This document shows, in pieces, positions 1 through 8,464 of a DNA stretch of 64,000 nucleotides. Location of the stretch: NCBI RefSeq assembly GCF_000938305.1, contig NZ_JYMT01000034.1, forward strand, positions 1 through 64,000, read 5' to 3'. The DNA comes from Bradyrhizobium sp. LTSP885 (lineage in GTDB: Bacteria; Pseudomonadota; Alphaproteobacteria; Rhizobiales; Xanthobacteraceae). Both the position numbers and the translations under genes were made by a program. The notes below the pieces were generated by a model. The model was not told the origin of the DNA and searched no databases. It saw only the letters and a program-made list of their open reading frames with translations. How positions within the stretch are numbered: position 1 is the first letter of the stretch; the number at the start of each line of letters is the position of its first letter.

Positions 1-64
1 TGTCATTCGGCCTGCAATATTGACCCCCTAAGCCGGGGGATCGGCGTCCAAAATTGACCCCCTA
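1..64 (+). repeat. Left terminal repeats of the IS21 element
   Basis: There are two related repeat units here, at about 1-30 and 41-64. Both contain a variant of CAAAATTGACCCCC. They are inverted relative to the right-end units, as expected for IS21 transposase binding sites. Confidence 0.85.
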
Positions 65-114
65 CAGGTTGGTCTGTTGCGCTGCCTGCTTTGTAATGAA
101 GCAGGTGGTCGGGG

Positions 115-1614
115 ATGCTGGTCGTGGAGACAATTGCCCGGATACGGCGCGAACACTTCATCAAGGGCAAGACGATCAAGGAGATCGCCCGGGACCTGAA
201 GGTGTCGCGGAACACGGTCCGGAAGGTGCTGAGGTCGGGAGAGACCTCATTCGAGTACGAGCGTGTTGTCCAACCGCGGCCGAAGCTGGGACGATGGGCA
301 GCGGAGCTCGACGGATTGCTTGCGGGGAACGCAGCTAAGGCTGCTCGCGAACAGTTGACGTTGATCCGGATCTTCGAAGAGCTGCGCGGGCGCGGCTATG
401 ATGGCGGTTACGATACCGTTCGGCGTTACGCCAGGCGGTGGAGCCAAGAGCGTGGGCAATCGACGGCTGCAGCCTATGTCCCGCTGAGCTTTGCGCCTGG
501 GGAAGCCTATCAGTTCGACTGGAGCCACGAGGTCGTCCTGCTCAATGGCGTAACGGTGATCGTGAAGGCCGCCCATGTCCGGCTCTGTCACAGCCGGATG
601 CTGTTTGTGCGGTGCTATCCGCGCGAGACACAGGAGATGGTGTTCGACGCCCACGACCGGGCATTTGCTCTGTTCAAGGGCACCTGCGGACGCGGCATCT
701 ACGACAACATGAAGACGGCGGTGGAGACCATCTTCGTCGGCAAAGGGCGTCTCTACAATCGCCGCTTCATGCAGATGTGCAGCCACTACCTGGTCGATCC
801 GGTTGCCTGCACGCCAGCGTCGGGCTGGGAGAAGGGTCAGGTCGAGAACCAGGTCGGACTTGTCCGGGAGCGCTTCTTCACGCCACGGCTGCGGTTCAAA
901 ACCCTCAACGAGTTGAACGCGTGGCTGTTGGACAAGTGCATCGCCTACGCCAAAGCGCACCGGCATCCGGAACTGATCGAACAGACGGTCTGGGAGGTGT
1001 TCGAAGCTGAGCGACCGAAGCTCGTTCCCTATGCCGGCCGGTTCGACGGATTCCACGCGGTGCCGGCGTCGGTCTCGAAGACCTGTCTGGTGCGTTTCGA
1101 CAACAACAAATACTCGGTCACGGCCAGCGCTGTCGGGCGGCCTGTCGAGGTTCACGCCTACGCCGACCGCATTGTGATCCGCCAGGACGGGCGCATCGTT
1201 GCCGAGCATGCTCGCTCGTTCGGCCGCGGCGATACCGTCTACGATCCCTGGCATTACGTGCCGGTGCTGGCTCGCAAACCCGGTGCCTTGCGCAACGGCG
1301 CTCCCTTCAAGGACTGGGTACTGCCGGCCGCGATCGAACGTGTACGGCGCAAGCTCGCCAGCGCCGACGATGGCAATCGGCAGATGGTCGACATCCTCAA
1401 CGCAGTTCTGACCGACGGCTTGCCGGCCGTCGAAGCCGCCTGCGCCGAGGCGATCACTCACGGCGTTCATTCCGCCGATGTCGTGCTCAACATCCTGGCC
1501 CGCCAGCGTGATCCTGCGCCACCGGCCAACATCCTCACCCCGGCTGCGCTGACATTGCGCCATGCCCCGATCGCCGACTGTGCCCGTTACGACAACCTCA
1601 GGAGAACCATCTGA
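115..1614 (+). CDS. istA: IS21 transposase IstA
   Basis: This is a 499-aa transposase that cuts and joins the IS ends. The N-terminal helix-turn-helix is visible around residues 17-40 (IKEIARDLKVSRNTVRKVL). The DDE catalytic core follows: the first Asp in QFDWSHE, the second in IYDNMKTAV and the Glu in GWEKGQVENQVG. The beta-barrel-like C-terminal part includes NKYSVTASAVGRPVEV. Length and motif order are normal for the family. The stop overlaps the istB start by one base, which suggests translational coupling. Confidence 0.95.
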   Translation: MLVVETIARIRREHFIKGKTIKEIARDLKVSRNTVRKVLRSGETSFEYERVVQPRPKLGRWAAELDGLLAGNAAKAAREQLTLIRIFEELRGRGYDGGYDTVRRYARRWSQERGQSTAAAYVPLSFAPGEAYQFDWSHEVVLLNGVTVIVKAAHVRLCHSRMLFVRCYPRETQEMVFDAHDRAFALFKGTCGRGIYDNMKTAVETIFVGKGRLYNRRFMQMCSHYLVDPVACTPASGWEKGQVENQVGLVRERFFTPRLRFKTLNELNAWLLDKCIAYAKAHRHPELIEQTVWEVFEAERPKLVPYAGRFDGFHAVPASVSKTCLVRFDNNKYSVTASAVGRPVEVHAYADRIVIRQDGRIVAEHARSFGRGDTVYDPWHYVPVLARKPGALRNGAPFKDWVLPAAIERVRRKLASADDGNRQMVDILNAVLTDGLPAVEAACAEAITHGVHSADVVLNILARQRDPAPPANILTPAALTLRHAPIADCARYDNLRRTI

Positions 1615-2477
1615 TGGAACGTACTCAACTGTTCGACCTCATGAGCGAGCTCAAGCTCTACGGCATGAAGGCCGCCTTCGATGAGATCATGGCGACCGCT
1701 GTCAAACGCCAGCACGAACCTCAACGCATTGTCGGCGACCTGCTCAACGCCGAGATCAACGAGAAGCAGGCGCGCTCGATCAAGTACCAGCTCACCATCG
1801 CCAAACTGCCGCTGGCCAAGGACCTTGAGGACTTCCAGTTCGAGGGCACTCCTATCAACCAGACGCTGGTCAATGATCTCGCCGGCGGCGGCTTCATCGC
1901 CCAGCAACGTAACGCCGTCCTGGTCGGCGGTACCGGCACCGGCAAAACACATATGGCCATCGCCATCGCCAGAAGCTGCATCCGATCTGGTGCCCGCGGC
2001 CGCTTCTACAACGTAGTCGACCTCGTCAATCGCCTGGAGATCGAGACCCGCAATGGACGGCAGGGTCGCATCGCCGAGCATCTGACCCGGATGGACTTCA
2101 TTGTCCTCGACGAACTCGGCTACCTTCCGTTTGCTCAATCCGGCGGCCAGCTACTGTTCCATCTCGTCAGCCGGCTCTACGAGCGCACGTCGATCGTCGT
2201 CACCACCAACCTATCCTTCGGGGAATGGCCCAGCGTATTTGGCGACGCAAAGATGACCACCGCGCTGCTCGATCGTCTGACTCACCATTGCGATATCGTC
2301 GAGACCGGCAACGACAGTTGGCGCTTCAAGAGCCGCGACGACGATCACGCAACCCGCGCTCGCACCGTCTCCGCAACCCCGACCAGCTCCGACGGCGCGA
2401 GCGCTACCGCCAAAACCCGTCGCCCAAAGGGGTCAAAATTGGACGCCGATGCGGGGTCAAATTTGAACGCCGATTGA
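1614..2477 (+). CDS. istB: IS21 helper ATPase IstB
   Basis: IstB is a 287-aa DnaC/DnaA-like AAA+ ATPase that selects the target and stimulates IstA. Walker A is VGGTGTGKTHMA and Walker B is FIVLDELGYLPF. A sensor-like VVTTNLSFGEW motif follows. The start ATG overlaps the istA stop, with AGGAG a few bases upstream. The low-complexity Ser/Thr/Lys-rich tail runs into the right terminal repeat, and the stop lies within that repeat. Confidence 0.95.
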   Translation: MERTQLFDLMSELKLYGMKAAFDEIMATAVKRQHEPQRIVGDLLNAEINEKQARSIKYQLTIAKLPLAKDLEDFQFEGTPINQTLVNDLAGGGFIAQQRNAVLVGGTGTGKTHMAIAIARSCIRSGARGRFYNVVDLVNRLEIETRNGRQGRIAEHLTRMDFIVLDELGYLPFAQSGGQLLFHLVSRLYERTSIVVTTNLSFGEWPSVFGDAKMTTALLDRLTHHCDIVETGNDSWRFKSRDDDHATRARTVSATPTSSDGASATAKTRRPKGSKLDADAGSNLNAD

Positions 2478-2479
2478 CA
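2429..2479 (-). repeat. Right terminal repeats of the IS21 element
   Basis: The inner unit is at 2429-2449 and the outer unit at 2453-2479. Both read GGGGTCAAA followed by an A/T stretch and ACGCCGA. Read on the minus strand, the outer unit starts TGTCAATCGGC and matches the left end TGTCATTCGGC. The istB stop codon (2475-2477) lies inside this repeat. Confidence 0.85.
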
Positions 2480-2482
2480 GTC

Positions 2483-2629
2483 ATGGCGGGGGACGAGAAC
2501 GCGTGCGCCTTCTGCGAGGACGGCCTGACGAAGTGCGAGATGTGCTCGGAGCCGCTGACGCCGTTCAACGTCGCCCCCGACAGCGACCGTATGTGCGACT
2601 ATTGCGCCCACGTCCTGTCGGAGGATTGA
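2483..2629 (+). CDS. 48-aa three-CXXC zinc-ribbon-like mini-protein, possibly 5'-truncated by the IS
   Basis: This small acidic protein has three CXXC pairs, at residues 8/11, 18/21 and 38/41, a pattern typical of zinc ribbons. The ATG lies only 4 nt after the right end of the IS21 element, so no native promoter or ribosome-binding site remains. Either the original gene began further upstream and was cut by the insertion, or transcription now comes from the element. I do not recognise a family. The cysteine spacing is the main argument that it is a real coding fragment. Confidence 0.5.
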   Translation: MAGDENACAFCEDGLTKCEMCSEPLTPFNVAPDSDRMCDYCAHVLSED

Positions 2630-2656
2630 CGCGGCGGCCCGTTGGGACCGATCAGC

Positions 2657-3094
2657 CTATCTGAAGCGGCCGAGATAGTCGCCGATGGTGTCGTTGATGA
2701 AGGCACGGAGCTCGGCCCTCTCGATCACCCAGGCAGGGACCGCTGGGCCGCCGCCGGCGGCCTCGACGATGAACGTGCTTTCGATCAGACCCATCTTCCG
2801 GATCCGATCCATGACCCAGTTCGGCACGCCGTCCGCCGGCATGTTGTGGCTGGGCGAACCGTCCCTGTGCAGGATGGCGTAGTCGTTACCCTTGAATCTG
2901 ATGTGCGTGTGCGTCGTGGTCGGGTCGTGATGCGTGCGGTCCTGCCGGACGCTCCACTTCTTGTCGATGTCCCAGGTCTTGCCGCCTTCGATCAGGTAGG
3001 CGGCGTTCTTCGCGGCTTGCGCGTCCCCGTAGTCGTAATAGACTAGGACCTGCGGCCGGGCGCGACGGGCCATGAATTCCTTGAACGACATCAT
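2657..3094 (-). CDS. Hypothetical protein, 145 aa
   Basis: I do not recognise this family. The N-terminus (MMSFKEFMARRARPQVLVYY) is followed by a charged and histidine-rich centre (THHDPTTTHTHIRFKGND) and a C-terminal part with PNWVMDRIRKMGLIE and a helical tail. There is no signal peptide or membrane segment. A second possible start is Met9. It is convergent with the CXXC mini-protein and divergent from the DUF4238-like gene. The function is unknown. Confidence 0.55.
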   Translation of the reverse strand: MMSFKEFMARRARPQVLVYYDYGDAQAAKNAAYLIEGGKTWDIDKKWSVRQDRTHHDPTTTHTHIRFKGNDYAILHRDGSPSHNMPADGVPNWVMDRIRKMGLIESTFIVEAAGGGPAVPAWVIERAELRAFINDTIGDYLGRFR

Positions 3095-3344
3095 GAGGCG
3101 TGCGGCTCGGAAATCTTTCGGAAATTGTCGTGACGCGCATCCTTCGACCGACCGATGCGCACCGTATCCCGAAGGTTAATGGCGGCGGGCCTCCACCGCA
3201 ATCAGCGTTCGACTCCGCCGACGCGTTCGCAGGTCGATCGGGCGGAATTTTGGTCCCAGGCCGCCGTTTCGCCCGCTTCGTCGTATAGTCGGGACCATAC
3301 GGCCGCCCGGCGGCCGTCGTTCGCCTCAACATTCCCGGTCGACC

Positions 3345-3914
3345 ATGAACGGGCCTCAACGGCCCAAGCGCCGCCATCACCACGTCTGGCAGAACTACCT
3401 CCGCCCCTGGACCAGGGACGGCGATGACCGCGTCTTTCCGAGCGGCACTCGCGTGCTCGCCGTGCAAACGGACTTCTACAAGCTGCAGCGCCTGACGCCT
3501 CAAGACCTTGCGCTGCTCAAGGTGCTTTTCGGGCAAGGACGGCCGTCGGCGGTCCGGACGCACGGCAGCTTGGTCGCAATGCTGATCGGGCCGTTCGAAC
3601 TGGCGGAGCCGTTCCGCGGAAGCCCGAACTGGCCCAAGATCGAAGCGCAGCTCGACGAGCACGCGTCGAACGTGCTCGAAGACTATCATGCGAGCATCGA
3701 ATCCTCATTTGCGCCAGCGCTGGAGCGCGCGCTCGCCGGTGACCTCGGCTTCTACACCGACGACGCGGAGTGCATCACCTTCCTCAACTTCCTCTGCACG
3801 CAGTACATGCGGACCCGAGGCATCAAGGAGCGCACGCTCGAGCTGAGTCCTTTCCTCGAGCGTGTGTGGAACGTCATGATTCACATCACCGCGACGGAGG
3901 CGGAGTTACGGTGA
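3345..3914 (+). pseudogene. DUF4238-like protein, probably 3'-truncated
   Basis: The N-terminal signature KRRHHHVWQNYLRPWTRDG matches the DUF4238 opening pattern (HHxxxxYLRxF/W). This protein is only 189 aa, and as I recall the family is usually nearer 250-350 aa. The frame ends with ITATEAELR and a stop, about 50 nt before a tRNA gene, where a longer C-terminal half would be expected. I infer loss of the 3' part through rearrangement next to the tRNA, but a short natural variant is possible. DUF4238 proteins are often on mobile DNA and their role is not settled. Confidence 0.55.
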
Positions 3915-3963
3915 CACTCAATTGATTTGCTCCGCCCGCGCTCCGCGCGGCCCGCAGGCGGCG

Positions 3964-4039
3964 GGGCCTGTAGCTCAATGGTTAGAGCCGGTCGCTCATA
4001 ACGGTCTGGTTGCAGGCTCGAGTCCTGCCGGGCCCACCA
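3964..4039 (+). tRNA. tRNA with CAT anticodon (Ile2- or Met-type), one non-consensus T-loop base
   Basis: All cloverleaf parts can be folded. The acceptor GGGCCTG pairs with CGGGCCC, the D stem is GCTC/GAGC, and the anticodon loop CTCATAA sits on GGTCG/CGGTC with two G-T pairs. The T stem is GCAGG/CCTGC, and discriminator A plus CCA are encoded. Length is 76 nt. The T loop reads CTCGAGT, so the nearly invariant T54 is C. It may be a functional variant or a decaying copy. The short D loop with GGTTA resembles the lysidine-type tRNA-Ile(CAT) more than elongator Met, but this is not certain. Confidence 0.75.
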
Positions 4040-4111
4040 GCCTTCGCTCGCTTCGCGAGCTACGGCTAGGCAAGCCACGTGATTTCTATCGTAGCGAAGC
4101 GAGTGAAGGCT
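4039..4111. repeat. Palindromic intergenic element directly after the tRNA
   Basis: The left arm is AGCCTTCGCTCGCTTCGC (4039-4056) and the right arm GCGAAGCGAGTGAAGGCT (4094-4111). They pair at 17 of 18 positions around a 37-nt spacer. It abuts the tRNA CCA end. Similar palindromes next to tRNAs are common in Bradyrhizobium-type genomes as I recall them. It could form a transcript-stabilising or terminating hairpin. Confidence 0.75.
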
Positions 4112-4145
4112 GCCACGCCGGAGCAGGCGCGCCCCTCCCCTCACC

Positions 4146-5645
4146 TCAACGACCCGAGCTGAGCTGCTCGATCAGGTCCAGGCGCTCCTTCATGGGATCG
4201 GGACCGCATGTTATTCCGGAGTTGGAGATCATCAGCAGGTCGTCCCGCTCGGACTGGGGGCGCCACGCCGGCAGGCTCGCGCCGTTCGGATCGCCATATC
4301 TCGCAAAGTTGGTCCAGTAGGTGCGCATCGTGTTGGAGACCTCACGGTCCCTGTGGCTGTACGGTCCGGAGCGAACGCCGAGTGTGCCGAAGACGAATCG
4401 CACTTCCTGCCCATCCTCGCCTGCTTCGGGCGGGTCTGCCCGGTCCGGGACGTAGTCGAACAGATATCTGTAGGTGACGGAGCCGTGCCCGGCGTGGCTG
4501 CGCGCCACGAATCGCGTCGGCTCTGAAAACATCCAGTCCGTGCGGAGTCGCGCAGGCGCGTCCTTCTGCCCGGAGGAATCGGGAGCAAGCCCGCTCGTCA
4601 TCGGCAACAGCTGCTGCAGCAGCGCGGCGGGCATGCTCTGCGTATCAGGCGCGTACGGAAAGCCGTTGCTGCCGATCAGTAAGGGAATGTGCTGCTCGTG
4701 ACCGGCCGCGATCGCATCCTGGAGCTGTTCGTCCACTGAGGTGCCGTCGATCGTATAAGCGGGCCGAAGGGCGGGATCCTTCGCCAGCTTCCCCTGCATG
4801 GCGAGAATTTTTTGCAGTTCCGATTGCCGCATCTCGAGCTGGCTGACGCCGAGCGCCTGCGCGAAGGCCTGCGCCGCGCTCTCTGCGGCGTTGCGATCGC
4901 GCGCAAGCTCCCGGAACGACGCGGACTGGATGATCGCCTTCTGGAACAGCCCGGTTGCGCGCCGCGAGGCCATCAGCCTTGCCACCGCGGTCGCGCCCGA
5001 CGACGAGCCGAAGATCGTGACGTTGTCGGGATCTCCGCCGAAGGCGTTGATGTTGTCGTGAACCCAGCGTAACGCCGCGATCTGGTCCTTCATGCCGTCA
5101 TTGCCGATGCCATCGTCCTCGTCGTCCTTCGACAAGCTTCCGCCGGCCAGCCAGCCCAACGCTCCGAGGCGATAGTTGAAAGTGACGACGGCCACCCCGT
5201 CTCGCGCCAGCGCGGATCCGTCGTAGAGCGGATCTGCTGCCGTCCCGGAGACGAGCCCGCCGCCGTGGATCCAGACCATGACAGGAAGCCGCTCGTCCAT
5301 GCGGGCGGGCGTGAAGACGTTGATGGTCAGGCAATCCTCGGAGTTGCCGGCTGGAGCTTCGAAAGCCTGCGGCGATGCTTGCGGGCAGGACGGGCCGAAT
5401 TTGTTTGCGGTGAGGATCTCCGTCCGCTCGGGGGCCTTGGCCGGCGCGCGCCAACGCGCCGCCCCGGTCGGCGGCGCCGCGTACGGGATGCCCATGAACC
5501 TGGCGATGTCGGAATCGGCTATTCCAAGCACTTGCCCTTCCAGCGTGAGGGCGAAGACGAACCGCTCCGCCTGGGCATGCAGGTGGGCGCCTGATATCAA
5601 CAAGGCGCCGGTTGCAAACACTGGGAACCAGCAAGGCCGCCGCAT
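4146..5645 (-). CDS. Secreted carboxylesterase type B-fold protein with apparently missing catalytic Glu and His
   Basis: A 499-aa alpha/beta-hydrolase with an N-terminal signal peptide (about residues 1-24, ending near HLHA). The type B signature EDCLTINVFTPAR is at 103-115, the oxyanion segment HGGG at 127-130, and the nucleophile elbow GSSSG centres on Ser215. Family members usually carry the acid as GxxxxE and the base as HGxE before the FVFG motif. Here the corresponding positions read GSNGFP (Pro330) and DGQE (Asp411). By eye, two triad residues are gone, so it may be non-catalytic or use another mechanism. It stands alone, with no obvious operon partner. Confidence 0.85.
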   Translation of the reverse strand: MRRPCWFPVFATGALLISGAHLHAQAERFVFALTLEGQVLGIADSDIARFMGIPYAAPPTGAARWRAPAKAPERTEILTANKFGPSCPQASPQAFEAPAGNSEDCLTINVFTPARMDERLPVMVWIHGGGLVSGTAADPLYDGSALARDGVAVVTFNYRLGALGWLAGGSLSKDDEDDGIGNDGMKDQIAALRWVHDNINAFGGDPDNVTIFGSSSGATAVARLMASRRATGLFQKAIIQSASFRELARDRNAAESAAQAFAQALGVSQLEMRQSELQKILAMQGKLAKDPALRPAYTIDGTSVDEQLQDAIAAGHEQHIPLLIGSNGFPYAPDTQSMPAALLQQLLPMTSGLAPDSSGQKDAPARLRTDWMFSEPTRFVARSHAGHGSVTYRYLFDYVPDRADPPEAGEDGQEVRFVFGTLGVRSGPYSHRDREVSNTMRTYWTNFARYGDPNGASLPAWRPQSERDDLLMISNSGITCGPDPMKERLDLIEQLSSGR

Positions 5646-5906
5646 GACGACTCCACCATGTCAGTTCATGGACTGGGCGCCGCTCAGCGCATCGAATGGT
5701 CCACTGTCGGCGACGGCTTGAACCGCAATCACGGGCAAATTCTAAACAGCATATCCTCCGGGGTCCACGCCTTTTGCCTTCTCGAGGCCGCGATGATCTG
5801 GCGGCCGCCCGGTCAAGTCTGAAAGCGGAATTGGGTGGGCCAGCCACGGCCGCACTCGTTGTCAACCAGGTGCACTGTCGCCGTGATCACGAGACAGGAT
5901 GCTTCA

Positions 5907-6587
5907 TCATCCGCGAGTCATCGCGCGAGACCTTTGCCTCATCGCTGCGTTCTCGAGATACACCGTCCCGTCCGGGGCCGAGCTGTCGACGAATTCAGCG
6001 ACGAATGCGCGCCCGATGTCGTCCTGCTCGATCGTGCCGAAAGAGCCCGGGATCAGACGACCCAACCAGGCCACGTAGCCCGGCGTGTGAACATTGCCAG
6101 CGATGATTCCCGGACGAAAAATCGCGAGGCGTTCGAATCCCAGCTCTCGTATGGTGTCTTCTTTCAGTCCCATGACCCGCACATAGCGAATCCTGCTTTT
6201 CGCGCTGCTTCCGACGGCCGAGAGCAGAGCAAACCGTACGATGCCGCCGGCCCGACAGCCGCGGGCAAAGCCGCCGACCACGCCGATCTCGAGCGCCTTC
6301 AGCTCCTCATCACTCCATTGATTGCTGCCTTTGCCGACGCCAACGCAGGATGCCCCGTAGACAGGATCGCCCTGCGCAACCATGCTTTGCGCAAGCTTCG
6401 TCACTTCTGTTGGAAACTGAGCATCCGCCGTATCCAGGATCACTTGCCGCACGCGCCGGTCAGCGGTCGGAGAAGCCCGGCGATTGACCATCACGACTTC
6501 GGCACAGGACGGCTCCACAGCCAGCGCACGCGCCACCGCTGCTCCGACCTGCCCCGTGCCGCCGATGATCAGGACGCGAAATGCCAC
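5907..6587 (-). CDS. NAD(P)-binding atypical SDR / HTATIP2-like protein
   Basis: A 226-aa cytosolic Rossmann-fold protein. The nucleotide motif GGTGQVGAAVA is at residues 9-19, and VMVNRR follows strand 2, as in NmrA/HTATIP2-type atypical short-chain dehydrogenases. Later motifs include YGASCVGVGKGSNQ, FALLSAVGS and LAIFRPGIIAG, which match this subfamily. There is no classical YxxxK pair in the usual place. The reaction and substrate are unknown; such proteins often act as redox sensors or reductases. It lies just downstream of serA on the same strand, with a 51-nt gap. Confidence 0.75.
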   Translation of the reverse strand: MAFRVLIIGGTGQVGAAVARALAVEPSCAEVVMVNRRASPTADRRVRQVILDTADAQFPTEVTKLAQSMVAQGDPVYGASCVGVGKGSNQWSDEELKALEIGVVGGFARGCRAGGIVRFALLSAVGSSAKSRIRYVRVMGLKEDTIRELGFERLAIFRPGIIAGNVHTPGYVAWLGRLIPGSFGTIEQDDIGRAFVAEFVDSSAPDGTVYLENAAMRQRSRAMTRG

Positions 6588-6638
6588 TCCGAGCCTCCTC
6601 TAGGCCGTGCGCGGCAGAATTGGCGAAGACATCGCGCT

Positions 6639-7883
6639 TCAATGCCGGTTCTGCTCATACAGCACCCGCACGCGAATAGTGCCGTCAATGCCCTTCAGCT
6701 CGGCCAGCAGATCCTCGCCCTCGCCACCGACGACGTCGGTCTCGAGCACGACGTAGCCGACTTCCGGATCGGTTTGCAGGTATTGCGCCAGGATGTTGAT
6801 GCCGTGGCGGGAGACCGCGTCGTTGACCTGGCGCATCACGCCTGAAACGTTGCGGTGGACATGGATGAAGCGCGTGCCGGTCGGCCGTGCCGGCAGTTGC
6901 ACCTGCGGAAAATTCACCGCGCCGAAGGTCGAGCCGACATCGGAATAATCGATCAGCTTGCGGGCGACCTCGCCGCCGATGCGATCCTGCGCCTCTTCCG
7001 TCGAACCGCCGACATGCGGCGTGAGGATCACGTTGGGCAGGCCCTGCAACGGCGAGACAAAGCGATTTTGGTTCGACGCCGGTTCGACCGGAAACACGTC
7101 GACCGCGGCACCTGCCAGCCGGCCCTCGCGCAGCGCGCTCGCCAGCGCATCGAGATCGACCACGGTGCCGCGCGAATTGTTGATCAGATGAGCCTCCGGC
7201 TTCATCCGCCGAAGCTCTGCCGCGCCGATCATGTTGGCGGTGGCCGGCGTCTCCGGCACGTGCAGTGAAACGACATCGCTGGTCGCGAGCAGTTCATCCA
7301 GCGTCTCGACCGGCTCGGTATTGCCGTGACGCAATTTGTCGGTGTGATCGAAATAGATCACGCGCATGCCCATGGCTTCGGCGAGATTCGACAATTGCGA
7401 ACCGATGTTGCCGTAGCCGACGATGCCCAGCGTCTTGCCGCGCACCTCGCGGCTGCCTTCGGCGGACTTGTCCCAGCCGCCGGCATGAGCGGAGATCGAC
7501 CGTGGAAATATCCGGCGAAACAGCATCACGATCTCGGCGATGGTCAGCTCGGCCACGCTGCGGGTGTTGGAGTATGGCGCGTTGAAGACGGGAATCCCCA
7601 GGCGTCGCGCGGCATCGAGATCGACCTGATTGGTGCCGACGGAAAAGCAGCCAACCACCAGCAGCCGGTCCGCAGCCTCCAGGACCTCCGGGGTCAACTG
7701 GGTCCGTGAGCGGATTCCCAACATATGAATCCCCGAAAGCGCCTGCTTGAGTTCGCCAGGTCCCAGCGCCTTGGGCAGACGTTGCAGCTCGGTATAGCCA
7801 TTGGTTTCGAACATCCGGACTGCGGAATCGTTGACGCCCTCCAGCAGCAGGACGCGGATCTTGGTTTTGGGGAGAGACAACAT
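6639..7883 (-). CDS. serA: D-3-phosphoglycerate dehydrogenase with C-terminal ACT domain
   Basis: SerA oxidises 3-phosphoglycerate to 3-phosphohydroxypyruvate, the first step of serine synthesis. The ATG at 7883 gives 414 aa, the length of the E. coli-type enzyme; an upstream in-frame Met would add 30 unlike residues. The NAD motif is GIVGYGNIGSQ, the catalytic region contains RGTVVDLDAL, and the active-site His is in LTPHVGGSTEEAQ. The ACT domain (about 340-414) starts at FIHVHRNVSGVM, so serine feedback control is likely. It is not in a clear operon with other serine genes. Confidence 0.93.
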   Translation of the reverse strand: MLSLPKTKIRVLLLEGVNDSAVRMFETNGYTELQRLPKALGPGELKQALSGIHMLGIRSRTQLTPEVLEAADRLLVVGCFSVGTNQVDLDAARRLGIPVFNAPYSNTRSVAELTIAEIVMLFRRIFPRSISAHAGGWDKSAEGSREVRGKTLGIVGYGNIGSQLSNLAEAMGMRVIYFDHTDKLRHGNTEPVETLDELLATSDVVSLHVPETPATANMIGAAELRRMKPEAHLINNSRGTVVDLDALASALREGRLAGAAVDVFPVEPASNQNRFVSPLQGLPNVILTPHVGGSTEEAQDRIGGEVARKLIDYSDVGSTFGAVNFPQVQLPARPTGTRFIHVHRNVSGVMRQVNDAVSRHGINILAQYLQTDPEVGYVVLETDVVGGEGEDLLAELKGIDGTIRVRVLYEQNRH

Positions 7884-8008
7884 CGTCGAGGTCAGCCTTC
7901 GTCGTAGCAGGGGGTCGCTCCCGCAAGAGCTACCACGCGCAATCCCGATCGGCCACGTGATAATATGGAGCAATTTCGCTTAGGGCTGTCGCAATCGGCT
8001 GACCCGGC

Positions 8009-8449
8009 TCACCGGGCCTTGCGTGCGTCCTCGAGGCGCGGATCGAACGCAAACTCGATCCGTACTCCGCTCGGCTCCCGCACGATGAAATGGATCTTGG
8101 GGCCGGCACCCGAAGGTTCCGGACCGAATTCGACGACGACGCCAGGCCAGCTCGATACCCGCCTGTAGAGGGTATCGAGGCCGATTTGATCGACGACGGC
8201 GAGGGCCAAATGATGCAATCCGACGTTGGCGCGCCGATCGAACGGAAGCGCTTTGCCGGGCGATTCGACCTGCCACAGCGTCACAACATCGTGTCCATCG
8301 GATACAAACACCGCGGGATAATCCGCCCGCTCGCCAACGACCCGCCATCCAAGGCAATCGCAAAAGAATTTTCGCGTGCTGACGAGATCGCGAACGCTCA
8401 GCCCAACGTGGTCGACACCGCACGTGTCGGTTTTGAATTCGTCTGTCAT
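8009..8449 (-). CDS. VOC/glyoxalase-fold protein
   Basis: A 146-aa protein with the vicinal-oxygen-chelate fold. It begins VDHVGLSVRDLVSTRKFFCDCLGW, a typical first beta-alpha-beta unit with a metal-binding His. A second candidate ligand is in LHHLALAV and a terminal acidic ligand in VRIEFAFDP. The substrate cannot be read from the sequence. It lies 15 nt downstream of the TetR gene on the same strand, so the two are probably co-transcribed. Confidence 0.8.
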   Translation of the reverse strand: MTDEFKTDTCGVDHVGLSVRDLVSTRKFFCDCLGWRVVGERADYPAVFVSDGHDVVTLWQVESPGKALPFDRRANVGLHHLALAVVDQIGLDTLYRRVSSWPGVVVEFGPEPSGAGPKIHFIVREPSGVRIEFAFDPRLEDARKAR

Positions 8450-8464
8450 GAGCCCTCCAATAGG

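Larger units (their letters stand above)
1..2479 (+). mobile_element. IS21-family insertion sequence, apparently complete
   Basis: The element begins with TG at base 1 and ends with CA at 2478-2479, and both ends carry matching multiple inverted repeats. It encodes istA and istB overlapping by one base, the classical IS21 arrangement. Both proteins read through without a stop or frameshift, so the element may be active. The left flank lies outside the window, so a target duplication cannot be checked. Confidence 0.93.

Noticed and set aside
247..1563. 438-aa open frame on the minus strand across istA
   Set aside because: It is a GC-rich shadow of istA with no recognisable motifs; istA has clear HTH and DDE motifs.
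3939..4111. CRISPR-like or phage attachment array
   Set aside because: There is a single palindrome next to a tRNA; no direct repeats with spacers and no integrase gene in the window.
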